Program-made: the position numbers and the translations under genes
Shown: positions 26,501 through 35,500 of the stretch, one piece after another
How the letters are laid out: each line of letters begins with the position of its first letter
How positions within the stretch are numbered: the first letter of the stretch is position 1
Notes under the pieces: generated by a model
The model's database searches: none
What the model saw: the letters and a program-made list of their open reading frames with translations, nothing else
What the model was told of the DNA's origin: nothing
Assembly (NCBI GenBank): GCA_937873655.1
Contig: CALMYQ010000006.1
Location: 1-64,000, forward strand
Reading direction: 5' to 3'
DNA length: 64,000 nucleotides
Origin: an uncultured Lewinella sp.
GTDB lineage: Bacteria; Bacteroidota; Bacteroidia; Chitinophagales; Saprospiraceae

Positions 26501-26579
26501 GGGTTTGGGCGTTGGTTTTTACAACCATCAAATAAGCAACGATCAGTAGTAGTTGGGAAGCGTGTTTCATCCAGGTCAA
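20595..26579 (-). CDS. Giant secreted SprB-repeat protein with P domain and T9SS sorting domain
   Basis: 1994 aa. Order: signal peptide (to about TNAQ), a proprotein-convertase-like P domain (about 35-200; LIIKHNWPADLEIRLTSPGG and NGTWRLSICDDHIDD), fibronectin-like and jelly-roll-like segments, a MopE-like Cys motif (GDCMDNDPMINPG, ACDGIDNNCNG), an Ig-like region, then about fifteen SprB repeats of about 75 aa with GGTPPYTYFW and GTYSVTVTDANGC patterns. It ends in a type A T9SS domain (SGRLYPNPAGD, LATGLYLVRARIG). SprB is the mobile surface adhesin of gliding in Flavobacterium; here the repeats suggest a surface filament or adhesin. Motility itself is not shown. Confidence 0.92.
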   Translation of the reverse strand: MTWMKHASQLLLIVAYLMVVKTNAQTPINLSNPSNCGLNLPLAAISCSDDGVYNSPDLFNIQVTNAPGVQLGTDVYLQQVRLIIKHNWPADLEIRLTSPGGKTVLLASDNGGGDDDFGNPNDVSCDSAAVFLSSACLSVEDGLGPFLPGPYRPLESFYEFNDNATDPNGTWRLSICDDHIDDAGILEFVELVFAPMTCLPALDLAVTGLDTTSAWLAWNAGEPCGPAIIEFGLAGFTPGTDSLPGPGGTVAFADCSPFLLTGLPPDAEVDIYVRRYCPFLSGFSGNSCGLTVRSGCQPPPATIVSTFNDENLCGTLCGNLCEMTGFWRNGPNGDFDWLVHTGATPTGGTGPESDVDGSGKYVYTETTGANCAVGAEAHLLSGCVEVNKMGTDTCHMSFNYHMFGTSIGSLRLEVSSDGGFTWDILWQKAGNQGNQWNKVYLPFAAFNDGDRLQFRFVAVKGNGFRGDIALDHIVFYGSRNLGYPDLMYFADNDGDGYGHPGEFWLSCTANPPAGFVQNDGDCMDNDPMINPGRPEIACDGIDNNCNGPEDDLILDPPAAQNDTICSGFIPTICATPANPDFFIVWYGEPEGEDSALSIGNCYSPDLPPNNTAAPVVYRFYAEETNFNCHSGSRAEVEVVVFPDPDIFTPDEPAICPGESFNLNSLDIRDNHFTGATYTFHTGFPATAGNELNSPVVMPSGTTTYYFKGVSPRGCEDTDSVTVQVKEAPLAAFDPADSLSLCKESSTLVTASATGGTGPYTYFWSTGSSNAQITVNAGAVSGVTKNYQVTVTDQEGCANAGTLKVTTTNSIDSLKRIVRNVTDCEGSDGQIILIPLNGLPPFSYQWTGGNGTSGSGSGVQDTIFINGLSQASYRVTITDNSQAMCSFVLRNILVQGPAAVVNSTSVTDVTCAGAADGEICVNVTGNNPVFHWSNNETTSCIGNLAGGQYSVTITDGPCITTLDKIVVEEPSVIVTRADLRSPTCAQNSDGSITVVAFGGTPPYEYQWSNQVQTPQNAQIAAGSYIVTVSDAHDCFRIDTFQLQAPDLLQLVVDSLRDMSCSGIPDGFVQVRAIGGTPPYHFTWASGSNSPVRFGLTAGTYTASVTDYNNCTAQIQVQVKEPLPVTVNVAVFNRPLCQGDSTGSIQVAASGGTPPYTYFWAGGQSGNSLADLPVGTYSVTARDSRGCLSLPLTVHLQPQTTINLGIAVVPPPCVGPQTGQITLTPTGVGPFTYHWDSGATNPVLTGIGVGNHTVEVMDGQGCILDTVIAVTAPQVFQANLFPEQPSCYGVADGLIQTVLLATGTPPIQYAWNDGPAATKDRASLAPGDYQLTISDGIGCRFISDTISLEWPERFRIDAFDLGNALCHGETNGYIETVLTGGTLPYSVNWVGQGSGQSGIYDLAPGTYRLLASDARGCPIDTNFVIAEPPPLSVSFTLTFGATCDPSALDSLVANAAGGTQPYQYEWNNGKKTKKLINMPAGDYGVTVTDANGCTASIPSIKVREEVPALKLDTFYLTPITCFGEKDASMTAVISGGSGMFRYHFSPTYVLTGVSADSVTVDSLGLFDAYRVTITDLQTGCQVVSQTLHTSEPPLLSIALDHLDPVNCAGSNDGGIDLHPVGGVSPYNFIWTNEAGDTLSLSEDLDGVGPGHYYLKLTDANGCAVYFDDEVPQVNQPIQVSNISIAPVACYGAHTGSIQLSVSGGKLPYHYTWSNGMMTQDIANLEAGAYTLTLTDGDNCQVVLQDFEVTGPDSPIDIEEEVLDPTCAGEQDGAIRLDISGGEPPYTLTWWNGGVIIPNAHSDSLVNLKPGKYTFRVTDNLGCSVLREFNLYNPAPILLNIQTIPPMPPDYADGRIVVTPSGGTAPYEFLWSTGSINDTLEMLGVGAYQVTVTDANDCESVGTVMLVDAGETLLADSGRLYPNPAGDLVNLELHLNRSADLDIELFDWTGRRITAFRKTHQDGVIPIPLDGLATGLYLVRARIGLRTVFVGRLVKGE

Positions 26580-26736
26580 TTTTTTGGGACTGTTGAAGCG
26601 CTAAAAATACAGTTTTCGGCAGAAATCTTCCAAAAAAAGACGGCCGCCTGCGATGAGGTCATTCGTCGCCTGCCGCGCCTAACGGTGGTGAAAGCGGGTT
26701 ATCTGGCTGGAAATCGGAAGGAAACGGCGGGTAAGA

Positions 26737-27150
26737 TCAAAGATCTTTGACAGAATTCCGGTCGACCAGGATATCCTTCAATTCTTTCAGAAACTGATAT
26801 TGGTGAGGCAGCACTTTTTTGAAAGCTTCCTTCACGGCAAAAAAGGCGCCTTTTTCCATTTCCTTGATCTTTTCCCTGAGGTCCATTGCATCCTCATAGA
26901 GCATGGCTTTCAGAGAGGGGATCTCATGCCAGTCTCCTTCAACGGCCCAGGCGGATTCTTTCTGGCCGTCGGCTTGTTCGACAGCGTCCAGTTCGATGAG
27001 TTTGTCGCCGGGCTGGCCCTTTTGCGCGGACAGGCTGCCTGCGGGCAGTTGCCAGGATTCTTCATTGTCCACGGAGTTTTCGAGAAAAATCTCCAGGCCT
27101 CTCTCGCGAAAGCGGTAAATGATCATTTTTACTTGTTCCTGCAAAGCCAT
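26737..27150 (-). CDS. Hypothetical protein, Nudix-like N-terminus
   Basis: 137 aa, soluble, rich in Lys and Glu. The start MIIYRFRERGLEIFLEN (Met9 of the frame, 27126, may be the true start) and ESWQLPAGSL resemble the first strands of a Nudix fold, but the REXXEE helix is absent; instead there is DLREKIKEMEKGAFFAVKEAF, helical and possibly coiled. It may be a degenerate Nudix or an unrelated protein. It follows the unknown gene 27331-27993 on the same strand, separated by a repeat array. Confidence 0.65.
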   Translation of the reverse strand: MALQEQVKMIIYRFRERGLEIFLENSVDNEESWQLPAGSLSAQKGQPGDKLIELDAVEQADGQKESAWAVEGDWHEIPSLKAMLYEDAMDLREKIKEMEKGAFFAVKEAFKKVLPHQYQFLKELKDILVDRNSVKDL

Positions 27151-27223
27151 ATGCGGTACCCTGAGAATTTAAGTATAAACAGTGTTCCCGGTAAAAGGTT
27201 TTTGAACAGGCAAAGATGGGGAT

Positions 27224-27330
27224 TTTTTTTGGTTTATGATGGTTTATTGTTGTTTATGATGGTTTATGGTTGTTTATGATGGTGGGCCAACAACAACAAA
27301 CAACAATAAACAACAACAAACAACAATATA
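27224..27330. repeat. Decamer repeats in inverted arrangement
   Basis: The left half (27224-27282) consists of GTTTATTGTTGTTTATGATG-type units; the right half (27288-27328) of AAACAACAAT/AAACAACAAC decamers, their complement. The two halves can fold together. The array abuts the stop of the gene ending at 27331. The same design occurs at 53012-53272. Confidence 0.85.
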
Positions 27331-27993
27331 CTATTTCCCGACAGGCGGTTGGATGATTTCAGGCAGGACGACCGACAAGAGCAGGACTTCTTCCTCTTCG
27401 GTAAGGTCGTCCTTAACAAACTGGAAGGCTCTGGCGGTCAATTCCTTATTGTCGGCAGGCTGGGCTTTGGTCATGCTGGCCACCTCGCGTTGGTTGACGG
27501 TTACGGGGAAGGCTACCGCGCCTTTTTTATCCAGTTTGGCGAGCAGCCGTTTGGTGCGGGCGCCGTACAGGCCGCCGTCACCGCGCAGGGCGCCGACGAT
27601 CTGGCCGTTGATCAGGACCTGGGTTTCGTTGTTTTTGATCCAATAGCCGTACTCGTGGGTGGCGGTACGCGCGTACAGGAGGCCGTTTTTTCCCAGGAAT
27701 TTTTTGAAGCTGTAGGCGACAACCGGTTCTTCGAAAATGGTGGTATAAATGCCCTTAACGGCAGACCTGAATCGTTTTTTGGCCGCTTTTTTAACCTGGC
27801 CCAGGGAAAAGAGCTCGAGTTCGGCTTTATCGATCTTCACCAAATCGCCGGCCCAGGCATCCATATCGGTTTTCATTTTGGCCAGTTCTGCCCGCATTCT
27901 TTTCTCACTCGGGGCTGCATGCTTCATAACGGTGAATACCAGCCAAAGCACGCCAAGCGTGATCAACAATGCCAAAGTTGTCAGAAATCCCAT
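27331..27993 (-). CDS. Hypothetical protein with N-terminal membrane helix
   Basis: 220 aa. Residues 4-24 (LTTLALLITLGVLWLVFTVM) form a membrane anchor; the rest is basic and soluble (KMKTDMDAWAGDLVKIDKAE, YGYWIKNNETQVLINGQIVG). I do not recognise a family. The fold after the anchor appears to have a beta-rich centre around VLINGQIVGALRGDGGLYG and an acidic C-terminal helix (DDLTEEEEVLLLSVV). Its start is separated by about 60 bases from the end of the BNR-propeller gene upstream. Confidence 0.65.
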   Translation of the reverse strand: MGFLTTLALLITLGVLWLVFTVMKHAAPSEKRMRAELAKMKTDMDAWAGDLVKIDKAELELFSLGQVKKAAKKRFRSAVKGIYTTIFEEPVVAYSFKKFLGKNGLLYARTATHEYGYWIKNNETQVLINGQIVGALRGDGGLYGARTKRLLAKLDKKGAVAFPVTVNQREVASMTKAQPADNKELTARAFQFVKDDLTEEEEVLLLSVVLPEIIQPPVGK

Positions 27994-28054
27994 GCTGCGG
28001 TCTTTACAATGTCCTGTAAAGATAAAACCTGAAACCGGGTTTCGGTTGAATCTT

Positions 28055-31000
28055 TTAACGAATTACTACGATCTTTCCTACCAACCGCCGGTTGGGACCG
28101 ACCAAGGTAAAGGAATAGGCGCCCGGTTGAAGGGCTTTTTCAGGCAGTTCAAAGTCGCCCTGCAGCGATTTTTCCAGAACGACCTTACCGGTTGCATCAC
28201 TGATGCTGAGGTTGTATTTGCCGTCAAAATCCGGCCGGATGGTAAGCTTGCGGCCAAATTTCAGCGGATTGGGAAACAGGCTCCAGCCGCCGGTTCCGGG
28301 TTCGGTTGTCGCCACGGTCAGGTCTTGGGTCACCATAAACTGCCCCAGCGCCGTAACCCCGTTTCCTTCAAAGAATTCTACGGTGCCGTCATCGCCGGGT
28401 GTAATGAAATCGGAGTAGTCGAGCGGCGCCCCCCAGGTGGGTCCGTCGGCAAAGGAAGCACGCTCATACAGTTGGTAGCTCCCGGCGGCAGCCCCGGCAG
28501 GTACGATTCCGTACCCTTCAAAGCGGATGAATTTCAGCGGATCAAAGGCCTGATTTGCGCCGTAATTGTTGACGATCCAGTAGGACCGGCTATGCGGATT
28601 GCCGTCGGGCAGCTGATCGGGGTCCAGGTTCAGGCGGCTGACGCAAAGCTCACCGTTCGGGTGCTGGGCGCCCTGCCCGAATTCCAGGGTGATCCCGGTT
28701 GATCCGAAGGTAAAAATACCGTCATTGTCCACCGTATTCCGGGCGCTGACCCCGTCGCCGACCGGTGCTGTCGATACGGCTCTGCCCGCGCCGCCGGCCA
28801 GGGAAACGTGGCGCACCCCTACCCTGTCGTTGGCCTGGCCCTGTTCTTCGTTGAACTGGTAATAAGCCACCAGGCCGGGTTGTTCGGCGGGCTTGCGGGT
28901 GAGGTGCATCAACTCGCGGATCTGCGCCTGCGAAAGGGCGGATTTCCAAACGTTCACCTCATCGATCAACCCTTTGAAATAGCGGTCTCCGCCGTTGGGA
29001 TCCACCCCGATATTCAGGGGCGTGTCGAATTGTTCTTTTTCCTGGGTTTCATTGTGGGTGGCCGGTACGCCGTTGAGGTAGATCTTTGCATTGGCCGGCG
29101 TAATGACCAGCGCTACGTGGGTCCAGGTATCGCTCGGAACGGTCAGTCCTGAATCCCACCACCAGCCGCTGTCGTTCCAGTGGTAGGCCAGCTTGTTGTT
29201 GTCCCGGATGCTGAGGCCTGCGGTCGTATTGCCGCCTCTGGCAAACAGGATGCCGGCCCAGTCATTTTGCTGGCCCTGCGGCTTGATCCATGCCGTCAGG
29301 GTGACGGTATTGGCATTCAGATTCAGGTTGCCGTTAGACACGGCATACTGGCCTTCACCGTTCAGGGAAAGGGCTTTACCGGGGATGGCTTCGGGGTCGC
29401 AATCCGCGTTGACGGTCAGGAGGAGGTCCTTGCTGTATTGGCCGTTGAGCAGCAAGGTAGCGGTGTATTGCCCCGGATTTCCGAACACCACTTCGGGATT
29501 GCGGATATTTGCATTGCTGACGTATTGAGGTTGGGGCGCAAAGGTCCAGCTCCAGGTAGCGCCGGTATGGTTGACCATGCTGAAGTCGTCGAAATAAAAA
29601 GTATCGCGGGCGCAGCCGGAAACCAGCTTGTCGACGGTGGGCTGTACCACCGGATGGGTGGGTTGCTCCACAAAATCAGCCTGCCAGATCCCCCTTTTGT
29701 AGGTAGCCAGCCGGATCTTCCCCTTGGCGTAAAAGGGTACCATGCGGTTGGAGGCGGCGCGCGCCGGAAGGCCGTCGGAACAGGCCGTCCAGACCGGGAT
29801 ATTGCCTTTGTGGTAAAAAACGCCCAGGTCGGTGGCCAGGTACAGCAGGTCGTCGGTACCGCCGATGGCCACCAATTGTTCGATGAAATGGCCATTGAGG
29901 ACGGGCGTGGTGATATTGTTCCACCCCTGGCCTCCGTTTACGCTGACAAAAACCTTGTTGGCATTGCTCCCTCCCCGGCTCCAGGCGAGCCAGATCTTCT
30001 GGTCGTCTTCGGGGCTGAGGGCGATAAAAGCGCCGTTGGCGGGTCCGGGCGGCAGGGGGGATTCCGCGAAGGAAGCGCCGCCGTCGGCAGAACGCCACAA
30101 CCGGGAGGTCGTACCGGCATTCTGCACGCAATAAATGACCGACGGATCATTCCGGCCGATTTCGATCCCCGTGATGATATCGGTTTCCGTTTGGCCGAAC
30201 GTGTACACCGTCGACCAGGACAAGCCGCCGTCTTCGGATTTGACCAGCGTATTGTCCTTGCCCATATAGAGGTAATTGTAGCAACGCGGGTCCTGTTCGA
30301 TCTCAGAACTGTTTTCATTGTTGCCCGCATAGCCTTCATTGGGGTATTCCTCGAAAGCGAATCCTTCCATTTCTCCGGAGATGACTTCAGGCAGGACTTT
30401 GGGGTTGGTGTCGGAGTACATCACCTTGCGGCCGCCGGAGGGATGGACATACCCGGTTGAGGCCTCCGCGCCGCCCAGGCGGAGGTATTCGCCGCTGGGG
30501 TAGATTTCGAAGATGGTGGCCGTATTGCCGTTGTGATAGCGGCCGCCGGTGAGGATGTCTTCGTTCCAGCCGCCGTCGAAGCCCCAGAATTCGGATGCTT
30601 CCAGGCCGGTATTCCTGGCTTCATGCGCCGAAAAATCTGGCATGTATTTATTGACCCCGCCGTCTGAGCAAACCCAGACGTCGTCGCCGTTGATGTCGAT
30701 ATCCTGGATATCGGGATGTTGGTTGCCCGGCCCGCCGCCGTAACCGCCCCACCGGGAGAAGGTAGCGGCGCCGTCTTCGGATTTGAACAGGTTCAGGAAC
30801 CCGATCAGGAGGTCGTCGGCATCGGAATCCGAGGCGGCAATGGCCAGGTTGTAGTACCCCTGGTCGTATTGGTAGGTTTCCGGATACCACTCGTCGGGGC
30901 CAAACCAGAAGGTGGACAGGCAATAGTGGCTGCCGGCATACGGAGCGCCCGGGCCGCCGTTGGCGTTCGCATTCGGCAAGGTCCAGGTCTCGCCGCTGTC

Positions 31001-32122
31001 GTTGCTGCGGTAGATGCCGAGGAAGTTATTGTCGTTCAGGCCGTCGTTGTATTGGCCGAGCAGGACAGCGTAAACCCGGTCGGGGTCGGCATTGGAGACT
31101 GCCAGTCGGGCGCCGCCGTCTTTGTTGTCGCTCAGGCCGTTGCCCGGTGCAAAGGCATCGATCCAGCCGTTTTGTTTGGGATACCAGGAGGCGCCTTTAT
31201 CCGTAGATTTATAGAAATCGCAAAGTTTGGATCCGATATTGGTCTTGACGAGGTAGACCGTATTGCCGTCGCCGGGTTTGAAGGCGATGTCCCAGCATTT
31301 TTCGATGAAATACTGGTTCCAGCTTTGTCCGCTGTCGTCACTGCGAAAAAGGCCAAGGCCGCAGCCGAGCAGGACGATATTCGGGTCAACGGGATTCACA
31401 GCCAGCACATAGGGGTCCAGGCCCGGAATCTGAAAAACAACCTTCCATTCGGCGCCGCCGTCCGTGGTTTTATAGACGGTGGAGCCTTCCCCGAAATAGG
31501 CGATATCCGGGTTGGCGGGATCGACGGCGATGGTGGCTATGCCGTCCAGAGAAAGCTCGTCGGAAACGCAATCCCAGGACTGTCCCCTGTCTGTGGTTTT
31601 GAACACAGCGCCCGTTTCAGTACCGGCGTACAGGACATCAGGGTTGGAGGCCGACTGATCGAGGCAGTAGATATTGGCCTGCCAGGAAACCGGCTCCAAG
31701 TCACCTTCCGAAAGGGTATTGCCGGGGCCGATATTTTCCCAGACGGCGGTTCCCCGGCCGGATTGCTGCCGCAGTTTTTTCCAATCTTCGAAGGCGCGCA
31801 TTTCTTCCCCCGGATCGGGCAGGTAGGCGTATCCTTCGGGGGTCAGGTGTTCGATGGCCTTGCGCCAATGCTGGTAGTACCGGGTAAAATAAGTAACCTG
31901 GCCCGGGTGATCTTCCTGCCAGGCCCGGTAGGCGCTGTCCACTTTCAGGACGTTGGCCTGGCCGGAGTACATTTCCCTTGCCCACCAGGGAGCGGCGGCA
32001 ACCGCTTCCGGCGGCGGCAGCGGGCGTTCGCCCTGGCTAAAGGCGCCCGGCAGATTCAGGAGCAGAGAGGAGAGCAACGGGAGGAGTTTGACGGCTGTTT
32101 GAGCCATTCGAGTGCGTGACAT
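28055..32122 (-). CDS. Secreted BNR-propeller/LamG protein with T9SS sorting domain
   Basis: From ATG 32122 (MSRTRMAQTAVKLLPLLSS) the protein is about 1355 aa; a -7 element just upstream supports this start. After a signal peptide (GAFSQ), it has sortilin/VPS10-like BNR repeats, recognisable by repeated S-x-D-x-G-x-x-W (KTTDRGQSWDCV, RSDDSGQSWNQYF, KSTDKGASWYPK, RSNDSGETWTLP), then a PKD-like segment (TGATWSWTFAP), a LamG/concanavalin-like domain (LTAWIKPQGQQNDWAGILFA, FKGLIDEVNVWKSALS), and a type A T9SS C-terminal domain (WSLFPNPLKFG, LQPGAYSFTLVGPN). Probably a surface protein that binds or cleaves carbohydrate or protein; catalytic activity cannot be told. Confidence 0.9.
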   Translation of the reverse strand: MSRTRMAQTAVKLLPLLSSLLLNLPGAFSQGERPLPPPEAVAAAPWWAREMYSGQANVLKVDSAYRAWQEDHPGQVTYFTRYYQHWRKAIEHLTPEGYAYLPDPGEEMRAFEDWKKLRQQSGRGTAVWENIGPGNTLSEGDLEPVSWQANIYCLDQSASNPDVLYAGTETGAVFKTTDRGQSWDCVSDELSLDGIATIAVDPANPDIAYFGEGSTVYKTTDGGAEWKVVFQIPGLDPYVLAVNPVDPNIVLLGCGLGLFRSDDSGQSWNQYFIEKCWDIAFKPGDGNTVYLVKTNIGSKLCDFYKSTDKGASWYPKQNGWIDAFAPGNGLSDNKDGGARLAVSNADPDRVYAVLLGQYNDGLNDNNFLGIYRSNDSGETWTLPNANANGGPGAPYAGSHYCLSTFWFGPDEWYPETYQYDQGYYNLAIAASDSDADDLLIGFLNLFKSEDGAATFSRWGGYGGGPGNQHPDIQDIDINGDDVWVCSDGGVNKYMPDFSAHEARNTGLEASEFWGFDGGWNEDILTGGRYHNGNTATIFEIYPSGEYLRLGGAEASTGYVHPSGGRKVMYSDTNPKVLPEVISGEMEGFAFEEYPNEGYAGNNENSSEIEQDPRCYNYLYMGKDNTLVKSEDGGLSWSTVYTFGQTETDIITGIEIGRNDPSVIYCVQNAGTTSRLWRSADGGASFAESPLPPGPANGAFIALSPEDDQKIWLAWSRGGSNANKVFVSVNGGQGWNNITTPVLNGHFIEQLVAIGGTDDLLYLATDLGVFYHKGNIPVWTACSDGLPARAASNRMVPFYAKGKIRLATYKRGIWQADFVEQPTHPVVQPTVDKLVSGCARDTFYFDDFSMVNHTGATWSWTFAPQPQYVSNANIRNPEVVFGNPGQYTATLLLNGQYSKDLLLTVNADCDPEAIPGKALSLNGEGQYAVSNGNLNLNANTVTLTAWIKPQGQQNDWAGILFARGGNTTAGLSIRDNNKLAYHWNDSGWWWDSGLTVPSDTWTHVALVITPANAKIYLNGVPATHNETQEKEQFDTPLNIGVDPNGGDRYFKGLIDEVNVWKSALSQAQIRELMHLTRKPAEQPGLVAYYQFNEEQGQANDRVGVRHVSLAGGAGRAVSTAPVGDGVSARNTVDNDGIFTFGSTGITLEFGQGAQHPNGELCVSRLNLDPDQLPDGNPHSRSYWIVNNYGANQAFDPLKFIRFEGYGIVPAGAAAGSYQLYERASFADGPTWGAPLDYSDFITPGDDGTVEFFEGNGVTALGQFMVTQDLTVATTEPGTGGWSLFPNPLKFGRKLTIRPDFDGKYNLSISDATGKVVLEKSLQGDFELPEKALQPGAYSFTLVGPNRRLVGKIVVIR

Positions 32123-32141
32123 AAGCAGATGGTTGGTGCGG

Positions 32142-32149
32142 CAAAAATA
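32142..32149 (-). promoter_or_regulatory. -7 promoter element of BNR-propeller gene
   Basis: TATTTTTG on the minus strand (32149-32142), a TAnnTTTG match, 19 bases before ATG 32122. It lies inside the longer open frame and so rules out the upstream start at 32245. Confidence 0.55.
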
Positions 32150-32245
32150 GATTATAATTGGAAAATTACCGGGAGTTTTGGCGAATGAGGCGCGGAATGG
32201 GCCGAAAAATAAAATAAAGGTCCGTCGCGCAGCAGAATTGAGCAA

Positions 32246-32547
32246 AATCGTCGACTTAAAGATGCCTTAACATGGGGTCTGTTCGCCCTGTCGATTTTTT
32301 GCCTTAGTTTTGCGCCTTGCCGTTTGACTTTTACATTTTTACCATTGCACTTAGCATTTAAACTTTACCCAGCTCCCGTTGCCATACTACTCCGGGATTG
32401 CACCTGTACAAACTGAAAAGCCGGTTCATCCGATGCGGATGAATGAACGACCCTGGGGTTGTTTTTTGCAATAATCAGGACCCTGCCCGCTTTTTACCGG
32501 GTTTGGGCTGAATTCCACCTTAACTTTAGCCTGACAAAAAGAACAAA
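32246..32547. other. Divergent intergenic region between two giant genes
   Basis: About 300 bases. It contains a possible plus-strand -7 element TAGTTTTG at 32305-32312 and a stretch of TTTACATTTTTACC-like low complexity at 32330-32370. No gene or RNA is recognised. Confidence 0.6.
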
Positions 32548-35500
32548 ATGCGTTTGCGGACATCCATACTTTTACCCATCGCCGATTTGATGAAAAGCGT
32601 TTTTTCCACGCCCCAAGCCTGGTTCGCCCGGTTGAGCGCGGCGGTCATGTATTCCCTTGACCGGGAAGTTATTGAACGGAGGGTGACCTCTCTTATCCCC
32701 CTCCGGAGTGGGGTAATGGGTGCAGTTTCACTTTTAGGAGTTTCACTTGCTTTAATAAATCCAATCAATGCACAAGATGGCTGGAGTTCGACAAGTTGTT
32801 TTGGGTCTTCTCCTACTCCACTTCAGATTATGATTAATGCCTGTGGAGATGAATCTACTACAGAATTTATTTTATTCCAAACAGGGAGTTCTGCATATAC
32901 TATGTCTGGGACCACAATAGATGTCGAATGCCCAGAAGGAACACTTAATAGCCTAGTCAATGGCTACTCTTCCAATGCGGTCGCAGTTGCAGCGTTAAAC
33001 AATTCATTGGGGCCTTGTGGTTCGGGAAATATCTTTATTGATGCAATGGCTCCGCCAACAAGCGGCAATATACCCCCAAATTCAAAGGTATTGGTTTTCC
33101 CAAGTGCAAACCCAGATCTATCCTATTTAACCCCAACCAGTTTGAGCGGTTTATGTGGGGCTGAAAATGTGTATGTCGTATTTGGGAATTACTCGGGCGG
33201 AACCCCCCTTTTCAAGAATTCCGGTTGTACCGCATGTGGATGTATCCGGTATATTGATATCGTATTTAATGGAGGTTGCTCCTATGATATTGACTATGAT
33301 GTTCAGGTGTTTTCAAATAATGACGGTGAAAATATTCAATTGGGCGCTGGCGGCACAATAAATTACCAGCCTGGCGGAGATTGTATTCCAATCATTGACT
33401 TTGTTCAAACCTGTACACCACCGGATTTCACGAACCCAGGTCCGCAAATTGCCTGCAGCAGTTTTAGCCTACCAAATATTGCCGGTTCAAATTTAAGCGG
33501 AAATGAGGCTTTTTTTACAGGGCCTAGTGGAAGCGGCACACAATTTTCGCCGGGTCAGTTGATTACATCATCCGGTACATATTATATCTACGACCCCACT
33601 TCCTCCTGCAGCGACGAAGAGTCCTTCACCATCACAATCAACACCCCGACAGCGCCGACGCTGACCAATATCGGCCCCTTTTGTTCTACTGATGCAGCCG
33701 TACCGCTGAATACGACCCAAAGCGGGATTACAGGAACCTGGTCCGGCCCCGGCGTTTCGGGAAATATTTTCAACCCGGCCACCGCCGGTGCGGGCATCCA
33801 TACCCTGACCTTTACGCCCGATGCCGGCCAATGCGCCGATGTAAATACAATAATGGTCAACGTGACCAATGCTACCTCGCCGGGGCTGACCCCAATCGGT
33901 CCGCTCTGTTCCACAGATGCCGCCGTGCCCCTGAACACCACCCAAAGCGGGATTACCGGGATCTGGTCCGGGCCCGGCGTTTCGGGCAATACGTTCAACC
34001 CGGCTACCGCAGGCGCGGGAAACCACACCCTGACGTTTACGCCCAATGCCGGACAATGCGCATCCGTCACCACATTGATGGTAAACGTCACCAACGCGGC
34101 ATCGCCCGCGTTGACATCGGTAGGGCCGTTCTGCATCAATGACGCAGCCGTGCCGCTGAACACGACGCAAAGCGGCATATCCGGCGCCTGGTCAGGCCCG
34201 GGTGTATCCGGCAACAGCTTCAACCCGGCCACCGCAGGCGCGGGCAACCATACCCTGACCTTCACTCCGGCTGCCGGGCAATGCGCCCTGGCCAATACGC
34301 TTCCGGTGACGGTGAATTCCGCGACCACCCCGGCTTTAAACCCGGTCGGCCCGCTTTGCAGCACGGATGCTGCCGTGCCTTTGAATACGACCCAAAGCGG
34401 CATAAACGGGACCTGGTCGGGCCCCGGGGTGGCCGGCAACAGCTTCAATCCGGCTACCGCAGGCGCAGGCAATCATACCCTGACCTTCACCCCCACAGCC
34501 GGGCAATGCGCCAATATCAATACGATAATGATCACCGTAACCGGCGCAACAACGCCCAACCTCACCCCTATCGGCCCCTTCTGCGCCAACGACGCCCCCG
34601 TTCCGCTCAATACCACCCAAAGCGGCATCACCGGAACATGGTCGGGGCCCGGCGTATCCGGCAATACCTTCAACCCGGCAACCGCCAATACCGGTTCCAA
34701 CGGGCTTACTTTCACGCCCGATCCGGGGCAGTGCGCCGGAACCAATAACCTCAATGTCATTGTCAATCCCGTGCCGACCGCCAACCCGGCCACCTTCAAT
34801 ATCTGCGTGCTCAGCATTGCGCCGCCCGCAGCCGATTACGACCTGCCGGGCACCGAGAACGTCATCAACGGCGGTTCCGGCCTTCAGGTGAACTGGTACA
34901 ACGACGCCGCGGGCACCAGTCCGATCAACGATATCAATGATGTGGCCGGGTTGCCTTCCACTGTATTTGCCACCGTATTCAACGGCCAGTGCGAATCCGC
35001 TACCGTGCCCGTCACGGTGCAACTGGAATTTGCCCCGGCGTCCCAGAATGCCAGCGCCCAGGCCTGCGATTCCGGCAACGGAACAGCCGTTTTCGACCTG
35101 ACCACACTGGCCGGCCAGGTAAACGGCACTCCGGGTATAACCGTTACCTTCTACCTCGACCATACCGGATTGAATCCCGTTCCGAATCCCGGCAATTTCA
35201 CGGCAACCAACGGAACGGTCCTCTATGCTTTCGCCTCCTCGCCGTCGGGATGCCGTTCGGCGCAACCGGGGACGGTGACCCTTAATGTGGTCAGCGGGAT
35301 CGACCCCGCAGCCGTCGGCCTGGACGTCTCCCCGACTGCCCTTTGCGGCCCCGGCGACGTGACGCTGACCTTCACCCTGCCGGTCGGCGGGTCCTATACC
35401 GTGGCCTATTCCTATTCGAATTCGGTGATCGGCACCATCAACTCCACCATCACGACCACCAACGGCGGCTCCACCCTGATTTTTGTGGATGCGACCACCG

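Noticed and set aside
24540..26549. Open frame of 669 codons on the plus strand
   Set aside because: Antisense to the SprB-repeat gene, which has consistent domains and a signal peptide. No recognisable family.
30716..32119. Open frame of 467 codons on the plus strand
   Set aside because: Antisense shadow of the BNR-propeller gene.
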